Positions 54,357 through 64,000 of a DNA stretch of 64,000 bases are shown one piece after another. The DNA is taken from contig JAKTTT010000078.1 of the NCBI GenBank assembly GCA_030581615.1, positions 1 to 64,000 on the forward strand, given 5' to 3'. The position numbers and the translations under genes are program-made. Under the pieces are notes generated by a model, which searched no databases, was not told the DNA's origin, and saw only the letters and a program-made list of their open reading frames with translations. The DNA comes from Alloascoidea africana (lineage: Eukaryota > Ascomycota > Alloascoideomycetes > Alloascoideales > Alloascoideaceae). Numbering within the stretch: position 1 is the first letter of the stretch; every line of letters begins with the position of its first letter.

Positions 54357-55841
54357 ATGACCACCAGCACCATTCCTACCAGAGACTATCTCAACTTGGA
54401 CCAAATTAATGCAGCAACGGTCCATCCCGACTCCCACTATTCCTACAATAAGTCCATGAACTTGCCTGACTCTTCCTTCGGATTGAACTATGGATCCAAT
54501 CCCGTCATTTGTACTCCCAGCATGTCATCGTCGTCCTCAAATAGCTCGCACATGTTTACAACCGACTACTCATCGTTTGATCCAAGCCTGTCTTCCGAAT
54601 CGTCTAACAGTGGTGCATCTGCCGCCGCAATGGATGACTATGGCATGGTCTCCATGAGTTCCAACTACATCTATGGTATTGGCTCGGACAATGTTAATGT
54701 TCCGAACCACAAAGGACCCTATTACTCAGACACTCCATCTCCAACAGAATCTTCCTATTCAGATAGCACGATTGCAACGACAGTCTCTACCGCTCCTTCT
54801 ACAACAAACTCGCTATTTAACCATTCACTCTCACCAAGAAGGGACCCAAAGTACATGGTTTCGAAACTCTCTCCTTACCTAAACTCTAGAAGGTCCTCTT
54901 TCGACACCCAGGCCAGAGTAAATCCAAACAAATGGCAGACAATCATGACCAACCATTTCCCATCTCCCCCTAATTCCTCAACCGTTGAATCCTTTGGTTC
55001 AATGCCTTCAAGCACGACATCTCCATATCCTCCAGCGACAATAATACCTGTCTATACTCAAAACGCCCAGAAGAATATGAATCTCCCACCCTTGGTTCGG
55101 GGACTTGGATGCTCTTCAAACTCTTCAAAGGCCAAGCATTTGAAAACTAGAAGCAGCAACTCGGACTTGATTCCTGTGGAGCTGGAAGTTGTTGGAGCCA
55201 GCACTTTTGAAATCCTCTCAAACTGGACGCCCGCTGAGGTTGCTGATGGCAGAAGAATTATCCGATTTGAGCGATATCAGACTAACCAGGTCGTCAAGGT
55301 CAAGGTGTGCCTTCTTTCACAGCCGCAGAGCATAAATGCCGGGCTGGAAGAAGAAGACTATCTGGAGGTGAGCTGTCTCAGATACGACCCCTACAATGAA
55401 GATGACGCTCCACTGGAATACTCACAACCGCCGTCGGTACAGCGTCACCAACAGCACTGCATAACCAGCGTTGAGGTGATTAAAATTGTGGAACTTCTTG
55501 TCGGGGCGCATTCGCATGCAGAGCCGTCCACAGCGGTTGTTGCAGATTTCAACAATCCCTTGGTGAATATGAACATTGAGACCACCACAAACTTGACAAA
55601 CAAGCTTAAGAAGAAGAGGAAAGAGAGAGGCAGAATAAGATCAAACCTGATTCATTTCTTTGAGTCCAAGCCAATTTCAAAGACAAGATATAGAATGCTA
55701 TTTGAAAGAATAATGAACTATACCGATCGCAAGCCAAGAGGTTTCGACAAAGAGATAAAGATCATGAAGTGGGAAAACCTGAACGATTCTTTACTGAGAG
55801 CAATGCAGAGCTATTACATCAAAAACCAATACATCCGCTGA
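54357..55841 (+). CDS. Medusa (MedA)-like transcriptional regulator
   Basis: 494 residues from the ATG at 54357 (578 if the first in-frame ATG at 54105 is used). Residues 1-275 are Ser/Asn/Pro-rich. The C-terminal ~220 residues match the conserved domain of Medusa proteins of filamentous fungi (MedA of Aspergillus, Ust1, Ren1): NWTPAEVADGRRIIRFERYQ, then SVEVIKIVELLVGAHSH, then a basic region (KLKKKRKERGRIRSNLIHFF) and ERIMNYTDRKPRGFDKEIKI. Medusa regulators control conidiation, adhesion, biofilm and dimorphism. An insertion rich in acidic residues and Pro lies between the two conserved blocks. The gene stands alone between two long gene-free stretches, which suits a regulator with a large promoter. 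The domain call rests on remembered motifs; a profile search would settle it. Confidence 0.8.
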   Translation: MTTSTIPTRDYLNLDQINAATVHPDSHYSYNKSMNLPDSSFGLNYGSNPVICTPSMSSSSSNSSHMFTTDYSSFDPSLSSESSNSGASAAAMDDYGMVSMSSNYIYGIGSDNVNVPNHKGPYYSDTPSPTESSYSDSTIATTVSTAPSTTNSLFNHSLSPRRDPKYMVSKLSPYLNSRRSSFDTQARVNPNKWQTIMTNHFPSPPNSSTVESFGSMPSSTTSPYPPATIIPVYTQNAQKNMNLPPLVRGLGCSSNSSKAKHLKTRSSNSDLIPVELEVVGASTFEILSNWTPAEVADGRRIIRFERYQTNQVVKVKVCLLSQPQSINAGLEEEDYLEVSCLRYDPYNEDDAPLEYSQPPSVQRHQQHCITSVEVIKIVELLVGAHSHAEPSTAVVADFNNPLVNMNIETTTNLTNKLKKKRKERGRIRSNLIHFFESKPISKTRYRMLFERIMNYTDRKPRGFDKEIKIMKWENLNDSLLRAMQSYYIKNQYIR

Positions 55842-58800
55842 GCTTTTCCAAAAAAAGCCCAACCATTACTATTAGTGCTTACTACTACTGTATTATATGA
55901 CTTTATTAAAGGGGGAGAGTGGGCCAGATTGTGTTTATTCTTCTTTTTGAACGTTCTAATCCGGTCATTTTTTTAGCATGTGTTCAGAACACTTCTGCCA
56001 CTTCCATTTTTCATAGCTTGAAACATTTATTTCTCTTTCTGCATTCTTCGAGGAGGGTTTCGCTTTTAGTTCAATTTCATTTACTTTTTCTCTGATTTCA
56101 GTTATTTTTGATGCTTTTTTTTTTTTTGAAATTGTGGTGTGGTCTTTGTTTGCTTCAATTTGGATACAAATTTGTTTAATTCTGTTTTTATGTTTTTAAA
56201 GAATGTATTACTGTATAACTTTGAATATAAACAAGCATAAATACATCTCTTAACGAGTTCTTTTTGTAGTTGTTGTTGATTTCCCAAGTCCATACGTTTT
56301 TCGAAGCCAGTGTGGATGCTGTTAGTGGATGAGGGCCCTGTTATCATACGTCACTCTCTAATGTCAGTGAACCTCGTTTACAGGAAAAACAAAAAATGAC
56401 ATATTTGACTGGTTTACTAATCACCCATCTTCTGATTTTGTTAACCTCAGGACCAATTATCCAAAATGGAGCAGTTTGGTGGACAAAAACTATTGAGATC
56501 AACTCCCAACACAAATATGATTGATACGGCTCTTTATCCCAGCTTGAACCAAGTTTTGAGAAGCATGTGAGGTTACTCGCTCATTGAACTGTTTCTTCCG
56601 TCATGCATATCAGATGGAAAGACTTGACAAAAACCCAGACCTAGAGCGGTGGGTAATATGAGGTTGTATGTAAGTGCATATGCCGATCTGGAAGCCGCCC
56701 TCAGTTGACTGGATTTGGAGACAGTAAAAGGTGCTGGTAGATAAGATTAGAAATTGCCCTCACCAATTTAAGGTGTGGACCGCCGATAGGTAAAACTATC
56801 ATCAAACAACTATAACTATAAAGTTGCAGCGAAGGTCTGGACATCGGCATTGATGGATATCTTTTGATTATTTCTTTGTTTCTCACAATGTCTTCTTCGT
56901 CTTCCGGTTTCTTAATTAAACGTTATTTGGTTTTTAGTTCAACTTCTGCTACTTTACACCAGCAGTTGCCAGGTTTAGCAGAATGCACTTTAATCTCTTT
57001 GCATCAAAAGGTTTTTCCAGATCTAGATCTGGATCTAGATCCAGAGGCGGCTAAGACACTCAGATATATACGAATTATGTTTCTGTGCCAGGGCCTCCCT
57101 TTGTTACCAGATTTTGTTAGATCAAAACCAGCGGATAATATATTATTACTTGAGATAGATCCCAAAATAAAAGCCCCTCTTTTTCTTCAGATTCCGTAAT
57201 ATTTTGTCCCAAACGATATTGTAACACTTCTTCCTAGCCATACCAGATAATAAGCCGAGGGCGATGAGATCAGTACAAAAGGGTATGCGTATATCTCCGA
57301 TAATAACGGTCTGTGCTAATATGCCATCCGCCCTTTGCAGTATCAATGCTTATGAGTAGATAAGTGTGATAGTACCATTCTTTTCCAATATTAATACAAC
57401 CTCGTTTGAACAATTGATTATACAGTTAGAGTAATCGATTTCAAAAAATGCCTCCACTCGTGTAAAAACTGGTCATGTATTTCACCTACCATTGTGGGTT
57501 CATCAGTAGTTGCGGATATACTACTGAGACAATACCCGAACTCTTACCATTGTAACCCTTCCACAATGACTGATGGAGAAATACCTTTTCCCAACTCAGT
57601 AAAAGTAAGATTTCCCGCTTGTACTTTTTAACATGCTTTCCGTCTACAACATGAGCAACTAGACTATCGAGTTTCTTAAATTCAAACAATTGGCCAAAGA
57701 GCACTGATTTCAGGTTTCAAACTTCTAAAAATGAGAGTGTGACACGTGCTTTACAGCCTTGAAGTTAGTTTAAGATTAATATGCTCTGTTATACGTTAGG
57801 ACGGTTATTAAGTGAGAATTCCACGGTTTTAAGACTTCATGTTCCTGCATTTGACTGGCTAAAAGATAAGAAATATACATGTCTGTTTTCTCGGTCATTT
57901 CGTTTTTCAGGCATCCCAGTAACAACACCCATATCAAGGTTCAACTTACTTACTCTGAGATCAGGGTTAACATGAAATGAACATCGTTGGAATTAGATAA
58001 TTGGCGTCATATTTTACCTGTTTAGAAGCAAGAAAAGAAAATAGAGTGTGTTATTAACAGCTCAAGGTTCTGGGTGAGCACTTATTGGAACTACTTGTGA
58101 ATGGTCCCGTCTTCATGGCATATTCAGTACAGCTCTGATGCTATGACGTAGGAGCCGATCACATCTCAGAAGTTTTAAGAACTCTAGGCATAAGCTCTAA
58201 ACCAGTTTCAAACTATATCAGATGGGTATTATCAAGTTTTTCTGAGGAGTTTTTGGAGGAAGAGGAAGACTTTATATATATTAAGAATTTTTGCCCATGA
58301 GATGTAGCACGCTAACAATCGATCTAGTAGTTTTTGAGTTGGCCATGTAAAGTAACTGTAAAAGATTTACGATCAATTACATAATACCTCTTTTGATGCC
58401 CTGCAGATCACTATCGCATTTTTCATGCTTGTTAAGAGAAGATAAAAAGTCTACAATGTCCTTCCAAAAACATTGTAACTATAAAACCGCTTCAAGGCTT
58501 TAACTAGTCTATATGTTCAAATTTAATGTTTGAGAATAGCCGATTGAAGAACAATCTGGCTTTTAAGCTCATGCCTATACGGAGACATAGAATCTCGTAT
58601 AACCGCAATAAGCATAAATGCTTAAAGTAACCAGAGAAAGGTCACTCAAAGCCAAAGTACGCCTGGTCTCATTCCTCCTTCAAAAGCTGAAAGCTTATCC
58701 AGTTATATAGCTGTAGCTCGGGAATTATGAGTGGAATAGAAGATAAAACATATAAAAGGATCTTACTTACCAACGAACTAGTAATTGGTATTACTTGATC

Positions 58801-61800
58801 TACACTTGCCAATCCTTTTCCTGTGTTCAAGTAATAAGTAGTTTTCCCTAGAGAAACAATTAGATTATCTTTGTAAGTTTGAAAGCATCCTACTGACATT
58901 TATCGGTAATGTTTTTTTTTTCTTTTTTTTTGAGTCGCTTTGGACAATATACACAAATTTCAGAACTAGATCGCATGCACTATGTGAATCTTTATAGCTG
59001 GTTTTGTTTACACACAGTCCGACTCACATCAACCTAAACACAATCAACGTACATAGCATACAGGAACAATATGGATAAATATAAATTATTTCCGCTTATT
59101 TCCCTGATTTTGAATTATTTCAATAACCCAACTCTTTGACTCAACGTCTGCAAGTGAGATTCAATGGACCCAGTTAGACTTGATTTCTAAGCAGTTTTTG
59201 GTGATATATTTCCCAAACTGCCCCCGGTATAAATCTCATGACAACTACATGGCTGGTTTAACACGCAACTTTTGATTGAAGTGTGCAAATTCACCGCGTT
59301 TGGAATAATCAATTTAAAATTCCCGAAATAACTCCAGTTGCCATGTGCTTTGTATGGTGTTTCGGAAATAAGGAGACCACCTCTGCCAATTGTGAGGTAA
59401 GAGACTAGATCTATTTTCTCGGAACATTGGAATCCTTGTACATTGTCTTCCCTCAGTCTCCCATGTTTTCTTCATTAGGCAGAGTTTCCAATCAAATCTA
59501 GTGATAATTCCAAGCACACGTTCCTCTTTACTTTTTCTTTTCTTTCTATTTGGAGACAATAATGAGTACATCTAATCGAGAAAATCTCATCCATCCATCT
59601 GCACGTCAATCCTAGTCATTTTAATGACTGAGATAGCTATACCAATAACAAATAGTTGAACTAGGAGAACAGAAGCATTTTTAACATATCACTTCAACAG
59701 CCAGCCTTGTATTCCAAGAGCATGTTTGGGTCAGAAACGTTGAGTTTCAGAATTGCGGGCTAATCAACAATTGAACAGTAGTTGCTGGAAAAGGATCTTT
59801 TACGGAGTTTGGAAGCCATCAATAGCACAACTATTCCGATTGAATCCAAATATTACACAGTAGCAAAAAAAAAAACACATCTCCTGTTTCTAAAACAATG
59901 GTTTGTTATTGGTACAAAATCCGACAGTTAATAGGCTTATGTGTTCACTAAAATCGAGATAAAACACGTGTTGGAAAATGTAGATTGATGAAATGGCCAT
60001 TCATAAATGAGAAAAAGATATCCTATCAGAGCAAATGTATATTGAGACTTTGAATCGATAATTTGAACAATTATTCAATTGTGGGGAGATTTTGCCTATG
60101 GCATTGTTTTCTGATTTTAAAACTAACCAAAATGTTATTAACAACCTCTGTATTTATCTCTAAAGTCTTATTACGCTTTTGGTTTTACTTCTTGTTGACT
60201 ATAAGCGTTAGAGATTTTTCGGTTTCTGCAGCTGTGCTTTTCCATTTTTTGTTCTTGCATTCATGAGAGATGCCCTTTGTTAAAATAGTAGTATCTATCT
60301 CACTTCTGATCGTGTACTTCGTTGATATTTTTCACTATATTTAAGTCCATCAGTTCAGGGTTTTGATGATTCTCTGATAAATGGTATCGCATTCCTGTTC
60401 CTGTTCTGGGTGGTACCTCGTAATCTAACGTGTGAACTTACTCTTCAGTCTCACGCATATTATGTGTACAGATCCTGATATTGAGAATATTTTGTATCAA
60501 AACTGAGGTCACCAACATCTTGGTAATCCATAGACAAAGTGGACATTGAAGTGGATGGGAGGGCGTTGTATTGATTACTAGAGAACTCAATGTATGCCGT
60601 TACCGTTTGTCTCAGATAGCTCCTCACATTTTTTCTAAAGGACCAAGATGGCTATCAAGATGAAATCTGTCTTTGAAGGGAGCTATAAGCAACCTTTCCT
60701 TGATCTCATCAAGCCAATAAGCTGTTGCTGTAGAATGCCAATCTCAGGAAATTCTCTCTGCAAGAGTTATTATTTGAAAGGTTTCGAAAGGCTACTCTAC
60801 TCGACTTGTTATTATCAGTTACTAGCCGCTTAGTCTTTATGCTTTTCTGTGAACCAAGTTGTACATGATTGAAATTCATCGCGATCCCTTTCTGGATCTC
60901 AATTCTATGATTGAACTCTTTGTTTCTTGGGTCATAGTTTTTGATCACTCGTTTTTGTAAGAAATCATTTTTTGCTGTGCCCTTGATGAGCACCTTTTTT
61001 AGATATTCAACTCTGTCTTTCCACTGTTCGAATCTTCACAATTATTCCGACCCTTACCTAGTTACCAATATTAAAGGAAGGTTTTTGGAAAGTTGCACGT
61101 AAGAGTTTCAAGAGTCATTCACTAAAAAGATTAATAATTCAAAGGATAGTTTTTCTGACCCTAATCAGATTGTGAGATGACAGATTTAGGGACTTCTAAG
61201 AAACTTACTCCGTTCGACGTAACTTCAACCCGAGATGAACACTAGCTGGCACCTCGATACTCCAATGAAATAGACATGCGCATAGCTTCTTATGAAATTG
61301 TTTTAAAATATCCTTTCTCGTATCTTCAAGTGGGGAAAAGATCCCAAGCGCCGTACAGGAAGATCTATGATGCCTTCACTTTCCAAAATTTCAGCCTACC
61401 CCCCATAATCAGCCAGAATGCCAATCGTACTTTTAATTGCTAACAAAAACATGAGCTGCCGTGCTTAACTAGAGATTTATGTTTTTTAAATTGTGTGATC
61501 AAAGATAACAGTTACCAGATTGAGGCTTGTATCGGGGCAACCCGGTGAACCCCAACTTTCCATTAAAATATGCATGATTGCATGATTATCCGTCTTAGCA
61601 ATCCTCAATGTATGTTTTCTTAAAATCTGTCAAAGGGTAGAAAGAAACGGTTTTTACCATTTTTTAAATTTTGCAGAAAAGTTCAAAACGCTGTGTCTCA
61701 TTGCATGATTGGTGCAACAAACTTGAATCGAGAATTTGGCAGATATCTCAGAAGAATGGATAAGGGTTGCCCTGCATTATGGGCGAGGATGGAAGTGCAC

Positions 61801-61948
61801 TCCACTCTGTATCCCCCACACATATTATTTCCTTACTCTTAACTTCCAGCCGAACTTATTTCATTCTGAAAATGTCTACATGTTTATAATCACCCAGTGT
61901 GAACTTGATATTTGTTTTCCAAATTGTACCAGCTTTTGAATAAGAAAA
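55842..61948. other. 6-kb interval, nearly gene-free
   Basis: AT-rich with frequent stops. One possible small protein is listed separately. T-rich runs occur near 56110 and 58910-58930, and a GATAAG word at 61758 lies upstream of the transporter gene. A CACGTG palindrome is at 59967-59972. No repeat array, tRNA or transposon remnant recognised. Confidence 0.5.
56888..57199 (+). CDS. Possible small protein, 103 residues, unknown
   Basis: An ATG-started frame: a Ser-rich start (MSSSSSGFLIKRYLVFSS), then HQQLPGLAECTLISL, an Asp-Leu repeat (FPDLDLDLDPEAAKT) and LLLEIDPKIKAPLFLQIP. The Asp-Leu run comes from a gatcta repeat, so part of it may be a simple-repeat artefact. The amino-acid make-up is plausible for a protein but I do not recognise it, and it could be a decayed gene or chance. 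Confidence 0.3.
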   Translation: MSSSSSGFLIKRYLVFSSTSATLHQQLPGLAECTLISLHQKVFPDLDLDLDPEAAKTLRYIRIMFLCQGLPLLPDFVRSKPADNILLLEIDPKIKAPLFLQIP

Positions 61949-63550
61949 ATGAAGCACAGATCTCAGAAGAACTCAGAGGAGAAGCCTGCTACTGCCCATG
62001 TTGACATGGCACAAGCTGAAAACGACTCTTCAGCACAAGAGGGGAATGAAGATATTGACATTAAGGATATGGAAAGAAACAGCATTAATCTTTCCAGAGT
62101 GGATAAGGATGTTCTTAACTATGCCTCTGAGGTTGCTGTCGAAATAGATGAGGCAGAGGACAAGAGATTGAAAAAACTCATCGACAAACGAATTCTCAGT
62201 ATTATGGTTGTAACATACTTTTTGCAAGCCTTGGATAAGGGAACCATTTCGTTCGCTTCGATTATGGGGATTAGAGAAGAGCTAAAACTAGAAGGACAGG
62301 ATTATTCTTGGCTAACAACCTGTATCTATATTGCCATCTTGGTATGGGAATTGCCAAATAATCTGATAATCCAAAAGGTTCTGGTTGCAAAGTATTTGGC
62401 TATCAATATCATTTTATGGGGAGCTGTTCTAGCGCTTCATGCAGCAGCTACAAACTTTGTCACTATTTTAATCTGCCGGATTTTTCTCGGTCTGTTTGAA
62501 AGTTGTTGCCAGCCAATATTTGTTCTTCTAAGTGCGACATGGTACAAAAGAGAAGAACAAGCTGCCACGGTATCTCTTTGGTACGCGATGAATGGTCTTA
62601 TCCAAATAGTAGGAGGTGTCCTTGCCTATTGTTTCACCCTTATCCAGAACCAGCCGTTGTACAATTGGCAGATTCTATTTCTCGTCTATGGGGTGATTTC
62701 TGTCGCATGGGGCTTCTTTGTACTCTGGTTTATGCCCGATTCTCCAATGAGAGCAAAATGCTGGTCAGATAGAGATAAAAAGCTAATGGTTGAGAGAGTC
62801 CGATCAAATCAAACAGGCTTGCAAAATCGGAATTTCCGAAAAGACCATGTCTACGAAGCTTTACTGGATCCTCAAGTTTGGGTTTACAGTCTGATACAAT
62901 TTTTTGCCGCAATACCCTCTGGTGGTCTTGGAGCCTTTGTGAATATCATTATCAATTCTATGGGATTTACCGTTCTACAAACCCAGCTATTGGCAATGGT
63001 GTTGGGTGCTCACATTATTCTTTGTCTATTTGGATCTACATGGCTGGCAAAGAAGACGAACCAAAACATTTTGGTGATGCTGGGGTTTATGGTTCCTTCT
63101 ATTATTGGGTGCTCTGTGTTTTTGGCCGTGGAGTACGATTATACAGTAAAAACACAGGCAGGGCTCCTTTTCTCTTATTACATTTGTCTTTCTTACTGGG
63201 GTACAACAACTCTGGATGTGTCTCTCCTGTCGCGTAATGTAGGCGGTCAGACCAAAAGATCTATTGCGACAGCTTTGAACTTTGTGCTCTGGGCTTCTGG
63301 TAATGCTGTTGGCCCCCAGGTCTTTTTAGCAAATGATGCACCAAGATATAGAAAAGCATTCATCACGCACATGGTTTGCTATATTGCAATCATTTCTCTA
63401 TTGGTTTACTTGAGGTGGTATCTCAAGAGCAGGAACGATAAGAAACAACAAAAGATTGACAATGGAGAGGAGGTTGAGGATCTCAATCTTGAGCATGCGT
63501 TTGAGGATAAAACAGACAAACAAAACATTTCTTTCAGGTACATTTACTAA
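61949..63550 (+). CDS. MFS transporter, allantoate permease (Dal5) family
   Basis: 533 residues. The cytosolic N-terminus (~85 residues) is acidic. Twelve hydrophobic segments follow. Family marks: DKRILSIMVVTYFLQALDKG before and in TM1, SWLTTCIYIAILVWELPNNL, the signature GLFESCCQPIFVLLSATWYK, MPDSPMRAKCWSDRDK in the central loop, LDVSLLSRNVGGQTKRS, and the C-terminal ending DKTDKQNISFRYIY, nearly the fungal Dal5-family consensus. Members carry anionic substrates such as allantoate, ureidosuccinate, nicotinate, vitamins or sulfonates by proton symport at the plasma membrane. The substrate cannot be told from sequence alone. The ATG at 61949 follows an A-rich context. A GATAAG word ~190 bp upstream would fit nitrogen control by GATA factors, but one word is weak evidence. 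Confidence 0.92.
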   Translation: MKHRSQKNSEEKPATAHVDMAQAENDSSAQEGNEDIDIKDMERNSINLSRVDKDVLNYASEVAVEIDEAEDKRLKKLIDKRILSIMVVTYFLQALDKGTISFASIMGIREELKLEGQDYSWLTTCIYIAILVWELPNNLIIQKVLVAKYLAINIILWGAVLALHAAATNFVTILICRIFLGLFESCCQPIFVLLSATWYKREEQAATVSLWYAMNGLIQIVGGVLAYCFTLIQNQPLYNWQILFLVYGVISVAWGFFVLWFMPDSPMRAKCWSDRDKKLMVERVRSNQTGLQNRNFRKDHVYEALLDPQVWVYSLIQFFAAIPSGGLGAFVNIIINSMGFTVLQTQLLAMVLGAHIILCLFGSTWLAKKTNQNILVMLGFMVPSIIGCSVFLAVEYDYTVKTQAGLLFSYYICLSYWGTTTLDVSLLSRNVGGQTKRSIATALNFVLWASGNAVGPQVFLANDAPRYRKAFITHMVCYIAIISLLVYLRWYLKSRNDKKQQKIDNGEEVEDLNLEHAFEDKTDKQNISFRYIY

Positions 63551-64000
63551 GTAGACCATATTTAACGCGAGTTTTAACTAAGTTATTCTTTTATATTCTT
63601 TAAAATATTCATGTTTATTTGTTGAGACATAGTCTATTCTTCCAAACAAGAAGCCTTCATCGTGGCATCAATTCAAGCACGAACAGAAAGCTCAGTTGGA
63701 TTTTTCAAGGCGTGAAGTATCGGACATAATTAAAATAAGCGTATCATGGGTGAAATGCTATCGGGCCGTATCACCGAGCGGGCCTCTTCCTTGTGCCCTT
63801 TGACACTCAATACGTATTGAAGCCTCATTTGATAGTAAGCGAAAGATTGGACTCAGTTACCTTAGCTGACACGGTTCCAGAGGAGGTTGGGTTACCTAGA
63901 GAAGCTGGCCGTTCACACAGCACTTTTGCTAGATCTTTTGAGCAAAAAGAAAATTTCGGTAGATAGATTTTAGATTCTTGAATAATTTATATGTTTTATA
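63551..64000. other. Downstream flank to window end
   Basis: AT-rich 3' flank of the transporter gene with a short GC-richer patch near 63760-63900. No gene is visible before the window ends. Confidence 0.45.

Overview
The window looks like a chromosome segment of an ascomycete yeast, most likely an early-diverging Saccharomycotina lineage (Dipodascales-like; genus not determinable by eye). Reasons: most protein families have closest recognisable relatives in yeasts (Cbk1, Sas3, Aim10, Pin4, Psf2, Arg2, Rpc34, Aly1/2, Prr1). There are many short spliceosomal introns (56-124 nt) with GTAAGT/GTATGT/GTGAGT donors and (A/C)TAAC branch points, and some families missing from baker's yeast are present (a CHIP/STUB1-type U-box ligase and a Medusa-type regulator). 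CTG stands at conserved leucine positions in the kinases, so the standard code is used.\n\nLayout. 1-1.6 kb: 3' part of a membrane glycoprotein gene. 2.8-6.7 kb: the NDR kinase CBK1 and a GC-rich, strongly codon-biased Val/Pro/Thr-rich orphan with a clear TATA box. 7.3-13 kb: SAS3 (3 exons) divergent from the mitochondrial prolyl-tRNA synthetase AIM10 (3 exons). 13.6-18.3 kb: the RNA-binding PIN4 and a small acidic protein, separated by a GC-rich stretch with three tandem repeats. 19.5-32.4 kb is gene-dense: PSF2, ARG2, RPC34, an NTR2-like protein fused to HIT-like domains, an ALY1/ALY2 alpha-arrestin, and a CHIP-like E3 ligase reconstructed here from 11 exons, two of them only 14 and 17 nt. 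34.8-42.2 kb: a GPI-type Cu-only superoxide dismutase, a PRR1-like kinase and a PMP20/Asp f 3-type peroxiredoxin. 42.2-54.3 kb and 55.8-61.9 kb are long stretches with no convincing gene, flanking a single Medusa-like regulator. 61.9-63.6 kb: an allantoate-permease-type MFS transporter.\n\nThere is no operon-like organisation. Loose themes are chromatin/replication/transcription machinery (SAS3, PSF2, RPC34), RNA processing (PIN4, NTR2-HIT), cell morphogenesis and signalling (CBK1, PRR1, Medusa-like), ubiquitin/trafficking (CHIP, ALY) and oxidant defence (SOD, peroxiredoxin). I reconstructed 24 introns from splice signals plus family alignment by memory; none was checked with RNA data. I saw no tRNA, rRNA, CRISPR, or recognisable transposon or virus-derived element.
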